From positions 1 through 64,000 of the forward strand of contig JAKCPI010005554.1 of assembly GCA_023213315.1 (NCBI GenBank): DNA of 64,000 nucleotides, written 5' to 3'. The notes beneath the pieces were generated by a model. It had not been told where the DNA came from, did not search any database, and worked only from the letters and a program-made list of their open reading frames with translations. The stretch's first letter is position 1. Each line of letters starts with the position of its first letter. Positions 55,341 through 64,000 of this stretch are shown here, one piece after another. Both the position numbers and the translations under genes were made by a program. Source of the stretch: Euborellia annulipes (lineage: Eukaryota; Arthropoda; Insecta; Dermaptera; Anisolabididae).

Positions 55341-56880
55341 GATCTCGAAAATTTTTTAAATTATTTATTTTTTTGAATAGAATAACAATTAAATTTAATT
55401 TGCCAAATATAATTATTAAATATAAATAATTCATCATATTTTGTTATATAAAAATATTTTTTTACTGAAATAGAAAATTATCAAATAATAAAGAAACTCA
55501 TCTCGATTGACAGAATAGCTACGTTATCACTTTTTTGCATCAACATTACAATCAAATGGAAATTGAATGCTGTCAATTCGATTAATTTGACTTTTTAATA
55601 GATAGTCAAAGTGAAAATAATATAGTTTAAGAAGCGGAGGGCCGAAGGTTCGATCTGTCTGTCTGTCTCTTCCGTTCTGCTCTAATAGCAGCAAAGCAGC
55701 TTCTTCTTGAACGTCCCAGGTTCGAATCCCGCCACGGTCTCTGCAGTCTCTTTTTGTTCGATTCGTTTCGCAAGCTAATCACGGTGGTTGGCTCTCTTGG
55801 ACCGCTAAACCAATCAAGCGTACCGAAAAACTCTGGGCAAGGGCAAAAACGCAACTGAAAGTACAACACACCTACCTATGCCAGTAAACGAGCTCGTTCT
55901 AATAGCAATTCAAGTCCCGTTAACTAATTAGATTTGCCAATCAATTATGAAAAACCAAAGACAGAAGATATTTTAACGGGTAAGCTGGCTTGACGCAGAA
56001 TAAATCACTCGCTGGTTCCTCCAATCCCAGCTTACAAATGGCCCAGGATATTTTAAATATACGCCATCAAAACTTTATCAGGCAACTTGGCCCAAATATT
56101 GATAAATACTTGTTTAAATCCAGGTATGTCTCGGTATTTCTCTTTCAAGTTGATTTGTTGAAGTTCTCTTCTCCCTCCACCGAGGAATTTACAACTTAAT
56201 AGAATTGTGTAGTTTAAGTTTCATAATATACACAACTCAAAATGAGTTTGAACCAAGTCCATTTATAAAGTTTGTATAATAATACCTTTCATTTTGTATT
56301 GATAATTAGAATAAACCCATCTAAATAGATTCACCCTGTCTTTGGGAAGATTTTTAACCAACTTCCTATTTAGAAATTATTGTAGAAATGTTTTACTAAA
56401 AGTTTTTAAGATATATATTTTTTAACTGTTAAGATCGAACAACTTTTAAAAAAATATCAAACGAATTGAATTTGGAATATCTCGCTTTAGAAATCACAAA
56501 AAAAAAAAACAAAACAAAGAATTGACTAATCGTTGGCAATTTCTGGTAGTCGACGCAGATACATCTTTACGACACAGCACAATTTAGTAAGAGGCTCATT
56601 TCTTGCCTATGGATTACGCAGTTGCAGTTGCCTTATAATCTCTTGGAATCCGATGTGTATTCTTTACAACTTACATCATTATTGATTTGCAACATTTATT
56701 TGATTTAAAAAAAAAAAAAAATCATTAGTGAAGAAGATAGAATTTTGTTTTAAGATTCCAAATAATAGATTTTTAAATTAAATAAATAAAAAATTTTTAA
56801 TCCATTTGTTTGTAATATTTTCTACTTTTAATTAAAATAAATAAATATTGTTATTTTATTAAAAAAAAATCAGGAGAAAT
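55340..56880. other. Intergenic DNA around a tRNA-like repeat
   Basis: Apart from 55635-55870 nothing is recognised. A 69-codon frame at 55990 has no domain and no splice context. Confidence 0.35.
55635..55870 (+). repeat. tRNA-like GC-richer repeat
   Basis: CCCAGGTTCGAATCCCG contains a perfect pol III B box (GGTTCGAATCC). A T-G/T-C run (CTGTCTGTCTGTC) precedes it. The sequence is GC-richer than its surroundings and reads as part of a SINE. No cloverleaf could be completed. Confidence 0.4.
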
Positions 56881-56884
56881 TAAA

Positions 56885-57055
56885 AACACTAGGTTTAAAG
56901 TTTCAATGAATTATAAATAAAAAATAACTTTTCAACACTTAATTTCGACAGTCATGTCATTTTCAGAATTCTGAAATTACAACAAGTATCAACAAATAAA
57001 AAATTAATTTTTTTATTAATCATTGTACTTATGACCTAGTGTTTGTAATTTCTTC
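56885..57055. mobile_element. Family A element, decayed
   Basis: AACACTAGGTTTAAAGTTTC at the left and GACCTAGTGTTTG at the right are the family A arms. The left arm keeps CUGAAAA, an extra U, GACA-UGAC-UGUC and GAAA (56966-56943, minus), but stem III is deleted. Confidence 0.5.
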
Positions 57056-57236
57056 TATATAGGGGAAAGAGAGGTAATAATTATTGTGCATTTTTCAAGG
57101 TAATATGAGTATGAAAAAATATAAGGAAAAAATATTACACTCTACTCTCTGGTTTACCAAAAAACAAATTAAATATATTTTAAATTTTTTTATTTTATTT
57201 TAAATGAATAATTAATTATATTTTGAAGTAATGGTA

Positions 57237-57414
57237 TAGTCGTGGCCACAAGTGCCTTGTGTACTCGAGAGCCTTGAGCTTAGGCAACCAAAATGCTTAA
57301 AAGTAGCTTCAGTTGAATTAAAAAAAGATTATTTATTTATTTTAAAATATTGGTTTGGTTGTCTAAACTCAAGGCTCCACTCTCGAGCACATCAGGCACT
57401 TGTAGCGTCGACTG
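57237..57414. mobile_element. TA-flanked MITE, 178 bp
   Basis: The left end TAGTCGTGGCCACAAGTGCC and the inverted right end CACTTGTAGCGTCGACTG share CAAGTGCC and CTCGAGAG. TA lies on both sides (57235-57236, 57415-57416). Confidence 0.7.
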
Positions 57415-57709
57415 TACATGAGAAATATTGATAAAACCACTCCCAGACACATCATTCCAGACGGCAATTAATTAACCTCAAAATACAACACAATTTTGAA
57501 TTTTTTTTGCAATTATATTATTTTTACCTACATAATTGACAAAGTTAAAAATCACATCTAATTAATAACACACAACATACTAACACATTAATTGATGAAC
57601 GTTTATCAAGAATCGAGGTGTAATGTGTGATAGCTCTAATCCTTAGATGCAATTAATATTAAAAAATTAAATTTTTATCAAAGAGGGATTCTATTTTATT
57701 TTACCAATC

Positions 57710-57948
57710 TACTTCTTCTTCTGTCTCGCCTATTCCCGCGATGCGGGGTCGTCGGACCTCACTATTTCCCTCCAACCCTATCAAGCGTTTTTGCGACCGG
57801 AAGAAATAGGATAGGCCGGCCCGTCGTACGTTCTGACGCCTTTTGAAAAGAGGAAGGAAGAGACAGACATAGAAAGAACTGAAGGACTGGCTGTCTCAGC
57901 TCGGGCAGCTCGTGGTCGCCATCCACAAACCCACAAGGTGTGGGCCCC
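57710..57948 (+). mobile_element. Retroposed GC-rich insertion with long target duplication
   Basis: GAGGGATT plus TATTTTATTTTACCAAT precedes it and GAGGGATTATTTTATTTTACC follows it, a duplication of about 22-24 bp with a 2-nt difference. Such length fits target-primed reverse transcription, not a cut-and-paste element. The insert begins CTTCTTCTTCTGTC and has no recognised tRNA head or frame. Confidence 0.6.
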
Positions 57949-58638
57949 TGAGGGATTATTTTATTTTACCAATAACTTTACCAATAACCCAATCTTTTCT
58001 AATTAATTCTTAAAATCATCAAGTTGAAAATGATACATTTTAATTTAAACTCTATTTTGTAGGCTGAATGGGAGAAAACATACCATCTACTACATAATTT
58101 TTTATTATTCTTATTAGGCTCATCAAAAACCCATATGAAGTTAAAAGAACAAATCAAACTTTTTAGGGTCTAGCAAAAAAGAAGTCTAAACAGACAGCGA
58201 AGTTTCAAATTTTTATTCATATAATTTAGAAAGAACATAAATAAAAATAAAACAAAGCTAATTCTATAAAAAAAAGCTGCATTCCGTATATTTCCAAGGC
58301 AGTGAAAGAGCTTTCACTCATCAGCGGCCAACTCTCCTAAAACCATATAAACTTACCTTTCATTTGAGTGGATCTGTGATTGACTCAGTCACCGAGGACC
58401 GACTGACAAAATCAGGAATATATTTCTTTTATTTACCAAAATGATATTTTGTTTTCTTACTCAATAATATTAAAATTAAAAGCTTATAATCATTTTTTTC
58501 TTGTTTGGGAGGTGTATGTACTTGATAATATTCAGCTTACAAAGAACTAGATTTTTTTTATTTATTAAATAATATGATATCTCCATTATGAAGAAAGATG
58601 ATTAGAGAGATAAGAATAAATTTTATAATTAACTAATA

Positions 58639-58885
58639 CATGGGCGTAGCCAGGGGAGGCAGGGGGTCATTGCCCCCTGGCTTGTCCTAAAAATTAAAAA
58701 AACAAACAAACAAATATATTTTTCACATTGGGAATTTTTTTTTAACGCCACAATCCACTACATTAATTTAATTTTTTTATCTAAATAAATAATTAATAAT
58801 CTATGTATCTATTAATTGCAACCCCCCCCCCCCGCCCTAACGAGAGGTTGGCCCCCCTCCTACAAGATGTCTGGCTACGCCCATG
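58639..58885. mobile_element. hAT-type MITE, 247 bp
   Basis: Ends CATGGGCGTAGCCAG and CTGGCTACGCCCATG are exact inverted repeats, with an exact 8-bp duplication AACTAATA at 58631-58638 and 58886-58893. G/C tracts are subterminal. It is the least decayed hAT end pair in the window. Confidence 0.95.
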
Positions 58886-59689
58886 AACTAATAAGACATT
58901 ATATAAAGAGATATTTTAAAATTACAAGAAGTTAACTTGATTTTTAATTTAGATTATCTTTTTGCGTATAATTTTTGTAAAAAATGAAAATAATAGATTA
59001 TATAAATTTGTTTTATGTTAATAGATCATAAAAAGACGTTTCTGTTATATTTATTTATGGCCCATCCCTTTTCAATTCGGGCCTCCTTCGCCCCTGCCAA
59101 TACGACCAAACATGTCGCTAAGTTTAATGGTAGTCTACGTCTTCTTTTGAAGGCGCCCTCAAACTCCAGACTCTTTTATTTGAGGGTAGTATATAAATAA
59201 CAGGCCAACTGTAATTTTAGTGCCGGACTATTTTGAGCTATTTTTGGATAATACCATCAGTTTTACCCCATCAGCTCTAGTTTTAGAGATATTTCAAAAA
59301 TTAAATTTTAATAAAAAATGTGCTCTAATTTTGAATTTTTTTTAAGGCGTTACCATTTAAAAATATCCAGATAGTTGAAATGTATAGAAAATTTCTCTAT
59401 ATCTCTAAAACACAAAACTGATGATAATTTTGGAATCAGCGCTACTCATAAATTTCAATGCACCGAAAATTTTATTGCTCGGTGTATTAAATATCAAGAA
59501 AATGAATAAAACTTTAATAATTTTCTATTTCTTTTCTAAAATCTTGATTTTCAGCCCGTCCTATATTTATTTATATGAAATTAAATACAATTAGGTATTG
59601 ATTTATTTTTATTTATTGTTTTCTATCACATCTCTATTGATAAAAAACATTTTAAATTTAAACAGTATTTTGATTAACAATTTCCTTCT

Positions 59690-60000
59690 CTGTTGAAGAA
59701 GCTTGCCGATGGTCTGATTTGTCACAGAGTGAATTATTTATTGCGCAGGTGGCTGGTCAGCGGACGATTCCTTAACGAAAGCGAGAGAACGTCTTGGTCT
59801 TGGCGGCTGTCTATTTGCATGGAAGGAATAATTCAGGGGGCAGCCCTCCTCAAGTCCCTAAAACCCCCCTGGTGTCCTCCCCGCCTCACCCCAGGCCCTT
59901 CCCTCGTAGACTCGCTCATTTCCTTGCAAGTAACCCTCGAGTAAATCTCGGCCCGCGCCCCTCGCGGCCCTTCGTCATTAACCGATCCTCAAACTAAAGC
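59690..60000. other. GC-rich island, possible exon or enhancer
   Basis: About 310 bp of much higher GC content than the flanks, without repeat signatures. It contains a POU octamer ATTTGCAT (59812-59819) and TTTATTG (59737-59743). An 83-codon and a 67-codon frame are open but show no domain and unusual composition. Both a non-coding exon of a neighbouring gene and a conserved enhancer are possible. Confidence 0.3.
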
Positions 60001-60359
60001 TATCGATTTTCTCCATTTAAGCCTTCATATGTGATGAGCAATGTGATGAATAAGCATAATGCATGCCCTTGGACTTGTTCAATACATGCACTCAAACACA
60101 AAAATAAACTAAAAATTTCAACATTGTATGCAGGCACATTTACATGTGCTCTCATCTTAATAAAAGAAAAAATAATTTTATCTTTTTAGTCTTCAGTTTG
60201 TTGGCTAAATTAAAAATCTCACTCATTTTTTTTTTCTTTTAAATAAAAATATATTCTTGTTTTACTATACAGGCTTATAGAAAGATAAATAAACTATTTA
60301 TCAAATGACAAAAATGACGATTTGCTTTAAAAAAAAGTAAAACTTAATTTAATTGCGAC

Positions 60360-60522
60360 TTAGTAGAGTCCGCCCGCCGCGAAAACGTGAATGTCCCCCC
60401 AGGGGGTAGGAAGTTTTGCCCAATCAAATACAAGCTCATTTCGCAAATTTGCTATCTTAAAAGATATATTGACTGGTCTATTTGAGCGTTGATTGAAAAA
60501 AAAATTCATCTTCTTTTTTAAA
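60360..60522 (+). repeat. tRNA-derived SINE, degraded copy
   Basis: The tRNA-like head (GTCCGCCCGCCGCGAAAACG, CCCCCAGGGGGT) and body ending GATATATTGACTGG match the better copy at 61015-61182 in inverse orientation. Confidence 0.6.
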
Positions 60523-60741
60523 ACGAAGCTCTACTTAGTTAATTGCTCTAGTTCAATAGTAATTTGTTATTTGTATTTAATTTTTATTATATTAACTATA
60601 TATGATATATAAACTAGAATATCAATAAACAAACTCCCTCCCCCTTCTCCTGGATATATTTCTTTAGACGCTCATAGGAATAATCTAATATCAAACTAAA
60701 TACAAGAAATATATGAAAAATTTTAAATGATATATGCTATG

Positions 60742-60988
60742 AATATATGGACCCTGTTATGCATTAGTGTGTCAAGCCAAAAAATTAAAAATTGAGTTAA
60801 GCACGGAATATTGTTTCAAAGTATTGTTTATGAAATATGTCCTAAAAAAATTTATATTTAATGTTATTTGCACAATTGACAAAAAAAATTATATATAATC
60901 CAATGAAAACAAAAAACTTTAATGTTAATTTTCTCAAAACTCGGTAGCTGGCGCTTGACACACTAATGCGTAACAGGGTCCATATATT
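60742..60988. mobile_element. MITE with 36-bp inverted ends
   Basis: AATATATGGACCCTGTTA...GTGTGTCAAGC at 60742-60777 is the reverse complement of 60953-60988 with one mismatch. The ends are rich in TA, so a TA target (Tc1/mariner or pogo type) is likely but not provable. Confidence 0.8.
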
Positions 60989-61014
60989 ATATAAACTAGG
61001 TAGTGCCTTGTTTT

Positions 61015-61182
61015 TAAAAAGATGGAATTTTTACAATCAATGTTCATTAGCCAGTCAATATATCGTTTAAGATAGCAAGTTTGCGAGATGTTTGTTAAGA
61101 TTGGTCAAAATTGCACCCCCTGGAGTCGAACCAGGACCTCCACGCTTTCGCGGCGGGTGGACTACCCTTATCCTAGGGCGCC
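61015..61182 (-). repeat. tRNA-derived SINE with near-complete cloverleaf
   Basis: The head, 61182-61112, folds like a tRNA. Acceptor GCGCCC pairs GGGUGC. The D-arm is GGAU-GUCC with the A box TAGGATAAGGG. The anticodon arm CCGCC-GCGAAAG-CGTGG shows GAA in the anticodon position (Phe-like), but base 33 is C rather than U. The T-arm CCTGG-TTCGACT-CCAGG has a perfect B box. The non-tRNA body and the second copy at 60360 mark it as a SINE. Confidence 0.65.
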
Positions 61183-61259
61183 GGAAAGAATGGACAAATA
61201 AAATTTTGTCCTATTTTGCCTTGAGATTCGACTATTCGTGTTTTATTAATAAGATTTAA

Positions 61260-61400
61260 ACTTTCGACCGTTGGTTCTCGTTGAAACATTTTTTAAATTA
61301 AAATAAAATATACAAATAAAACACTAGGTTATTTGTTTTAAAGGTTTTTTTATTAAAAAATAACAACTAATAACTATTTTGACAAATACTTGTTCTCCTT
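61260..61400 (+). repeat. Family A fragment
   Basis: GTTGAAACATTTTTTAAATT and AACACTAGGTTATTTG match the outer arm of family A. The hammerhead-like core is reduced to TTTTGACAAATAC. Confidence 0.5.
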
Positions 61401-61572
61401 CACAAGAGAGAATACTCCCTAAATTTTATTAATACAGTAAATTTAAAAAGGCATAACATAAACTGCTTTGATTTTTCATTTGACCTTTTTCTATGGAGAA
61501 CTTAAAAAAAAGAAAAGGTTACCCCCTTAATTTTGTTCTGATTGAATTAGAACTTTTGTAATTTAATTTTAC

Positions 61573-61660
61573 ACTAGCCGCGGCGCCCGCCTTCGGTTTA
61601 AATCATCTTATGAAAGTAGTTTACTAAAATGCAATAGATCTTTAAAGATTTAAATCCATT
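61573..61660 (-). mobile_element. Possible Helitron 3' end
   Basis: The minus strand ends GGGCGCCGCGGCTAG, a GC-rich hairpin-like stretch directly before CTAG, as at Helitron 3' ends. The 5' end was not found in this orientation. Confidence 0.3.
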
Positions 61661-62880
61661 CATAGTATTCTAATTTAAACTAATCAACTACAGTTTAATG
61701 GTTCAAATATTGTCAGAAGGGAGCATTATCCAATTTATTGCAAGGGGCGTATATTATTTCTCCTCACCTAAAGATTTCAATTAAAAATGATTAAGGCAAA
61801 TAGACCTGGCCTATATAATAACTTATTATTTATTTATTCATTCTAGTACAACCTTCCACATAAATTATTGTACTAAAACGAATAAATAAATAAATATATA
61901 ATCACGTATTGGTTTAATAAAAAAAAAAATAATAATAATGCAGTACCTTTGAGATGCTCATCAGTCTAATAGTGAACCATTCTTGGGTTTTATTTTATTC
62001 ATTGTACATGAAAAAGTTTTGCTTTTGAAAAAATAAATTACAGAATGAAAAATAGAGGAAGCATGTAGTAGTAGCTACATACTAAAATAGTAGCTAAAAA
62101 AGTAACCAAAATTCTCAAACTACAAAACGAGAAGTTTCAAAAAAAGTTTTTTAATAGAGGATGTTTGTTATATGAGATGAGCGCTAAGTTTGCTTAGGAA
62201 CCAATTATGCTAGCCTAAATGTTATTATTAATTTCACAAGGAAAACTCTGATTATGTTAAACAACAAGAGCTGAATCGAAAACTTGCAGGCCTATTAGGA
62301 GAAATGAAAAGTTTGTTAAAAGAATAATTTCTTTTAAAATTATTAAATAATGTAATGACATAGTCAAGATTTTAATTATCGTCAAAAAAATGATCGAAGT
62401 CGAGTATCTTAGTACCTCTTTGGTCCTTCTTGAACCGGATTGTTTGGTTATGCGCGCGAAGGGCTCCAAGCCCAGCCCAGGCCTAATGTGCAATCAAGGG
62501 GGAGAAATCGTTTTGCAGGGGAAACTTTAATTTCACTTGAGACGTGAAGGGGTCGGCCCATTTTGCAGCACATGCAAGAAAGAGAGAGAAAAGTCACTAA
62601 TTAGAAAGAAAAAGGGGTTGTAGTAAAGAATCTAAGGAAAACAGAGCGAGGGTGCCTTGAGGGGAGACGATCATGATGAAATTGACAATGACAGAATGAA
62701 GTAAAAAAAATGAGAGAGAGAAAGAAAAAAATAAGTAACAGCAAAGTAAAATTAAGCAGAAAAGGGAAAGGCACTGCAAGGCTTTAAATTGTATTAATAA
62801 CTCATAAATAGTGATAGGCCAAAGGAGTTTTTTTTTTTTTTTTTTTTTTTTTAATGAAGGGGTGAGTGCCATTTTTCGCG
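61661..62880. other. AT-rich intergenic DNA
   Basis: It holds a somewhat GC-richer patch at 62400-62530, GA-rich tracts at 62575-62760 and a 25-nt or longer T-tract near 62828-62852. No gene is supported. Confidence 0.35.
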
Positions 62881-62884
62881 TCAA

Positions 62885-63127
62885 TCAATAATGGCCTTGC
62901 ATGTGATTCTCCTTAAGTTTCGAAACATGTGCGAAGAATATATCCCCTGTCTCCAGGCTGTTAATTTCCTCCTTCAAGTTCAGCTTCAACCCTTATCCCT
63001 CGCGTTCTTCGGGATGACAGACAATGCCTTTCTCAAGAGAAAACGCATAGACTGCACGATGAGTCCATTATTAACAAAAAGAGCTCCAAGAGCGCGGGAG
63101 GGGGAGGGGAGGGGGAGGGGAGCGTAA
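62885..63127. other. GC-richer block with a short frame
   Basis: A 78-codon plus-strand frame (62891-63127) shows no domain and ends in a (GGGGA)n purine tract. TCAATCAATAATGG at about 62881-62894 resembles a composite Hox/Exd site. It is more likely regulatory or a decayed repeat than a gene. Confidence 0.25.
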
Positions 63128-63281
63128 GATATTTTTTTCTCAAATCGAAAATGAAATAAAATACTACTGTCTTTATAGAGAATAAATACATTAACTTCTA
63201 CTTTTAGCAAAAATAATCAAGTGAATGTCTCAGCACAAAAAGAATGGCTTTTGTACTATTACATAATAATTTATATTTCAA

Positions 63282-63450
63282 TGTCTATATATAAAATTCG
63301 CTAATGTCTGTCTATAAAGCTCTATTTGGGCAACTTCAGAAACCAAATTTTATATGCTTAAAGAGAGCTTCTAGGGATTACAGGAAAATTATTTTCGTTG
63401 CGGAATTTTTATAACTTTTTGAGTTATTCATTGTTGACGATTTCTTCTAT
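63282..63450 (+). mobile_element. Possible Helitron 5' end
   Basis: TCTATATATAAAATTCGC followed by TAATGTCTGTCTATAAA resembles 5' ends of arthropod Helitrons, which begin with TC. The 3' end would lie beyond the window or be lost. Confidence 0.35.
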
Positions 63451-63519
63451 AGAAAATGTAAATATAAACATATAGGAAAAGAAATTTATGTATTCTTTGC
63501 AATATTAGTGAATGTTAAT

Positions 63520-63655
63520 GAAAATTATTATTATGGGAGTTTTTAATGTTGTATTAATTATTTATATTTTTAATAAATAATTAATACAAAATGTGCTCTA
63601 TAATTAAAAACTCCCATAATAATAATAATACAAACCACAAAAGCTAATGAAATTT
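63520..63655. mobile_element. Short family H inverted-arm element
   Basis: ATTATTATGGGAGTTTTTAAT and its complement flank TAATTATTTATATTTTTAA. The one-sided extension AATAATACAAACCAC after the right arm matches family H at 35.49 kb. TAATGAAAATT and TAATGAAATTT flank it as a probable target duplication of about 10 bp. Confidence 0.55.
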
Positions 63656-64000
63656 TTTTTATCAAGACCTATCTTCTTTTTTCACTTAAACTATTAAGAT
63701 GAATTTCTCTAATTTTAAAAGTTAACATTGAACTGTAAAGCAATTACAATAAGCATAATATTTTAAAATTAATAATTTATTACTAATTTTCAATGTATTC
63801 TATGTAAATTTTTAATCTCTAGTATATATTTTGTTCTTTGGCTTTAGTCAAATTTGCCTCTTATTTTAACCACTCTATAGTTCTGATAAGCTTACAATGA
63901 AGGATATGACAGATGAAAGAAACACAAGGAGGGAGAAAAAAAAACTCTCTTTAGATATTAAAATAGTAAAAGATAAGCAGAAAGTGAAATTATTCTTCAA
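63656..64000. other. AT-rich non-coding DNA
   Basis: Nothing recognised up to the end of the window. Confidence 0.4.

Noticed and set aside
55627..55869. 80-codon frame with Arg/Ser-rich sequence
   Set aside because: It is antisense through a tRNA-like repeat; no splice context or domain.
61112..61182. Functional tRNA-Phe gene
   Set aside because: Base 33 is C instead of U, the acceptor is six pairs, and a SINE body follows with a second copy nearby.

Overview
The window is AT-rich animal nuclear DNA with spliced genes, long introns and dense, nested transposable elements. A BTB/Pipsqueak transcription factor, an arthropod group-7-allergen-like secreted protein and TCAGT-type initiators point to an arthropod. 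I cannot name the species.

Two protein genes can be assembled exon by exon, both on the minus strand. (1) At 7158-11470, with a likely first exon near 13240, lies a secreted protein of about 416-424 aa. It has a signal peptide and two lipid-binding-like halves, in three main exons, all with phase-0 junctions. (2) At 23431-30601 (promoter near 31032) lies a seven-coding-exon gene of 634 codons. It has an N-terminal BTB domain, a low-complexity middle with an Arg-Glu repeat, and a C-terminal Pipsqueak helix-turn-helix. It is most like ribbon (rib). All other long open frames look like repeat-borne or chance frames.

The rest is mobile DNA. At least nine short hAT-type elements have 8-bp target duplications, most with G/C homopolymers just inside the ends. 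One nest at 48.9-49.9 kb carries a broken hAT transposase. TA-flanked pogo/Tigger-type elements include a nested pair at 44.2-46.7 kb with a broken transposase N-terminus. There are also tRNA-derived SINEs, a 99-bp tandem array (1.2-1.9 kb), a hairpin-bearing dispersed family, possible Helitron ends, and foldbacks inside introns.

The most unusual signal is a set of at least ten short loci, from several unrelated repeat families, sharing one RNA layout: CTGAWGA (or a variant), one extra base, a hairpin stem, CGAAA, a tiny stem III, then a UH site. The sequences flanking this core pair with each other (stem I) using different bases in each family. This is the hammerhead ribozyme layout with a consistent one-base departure. 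Most copies sit as outward-facing pairs in the inverted arms of small elements. Two of these elements have exact 14-15 bp target duplications and a short extension beyond one arm, as in Penelope-like retroelements. I read them as degenerate or non-autonomous Penelope-like elements carrying hammerhead-like ribozymes.
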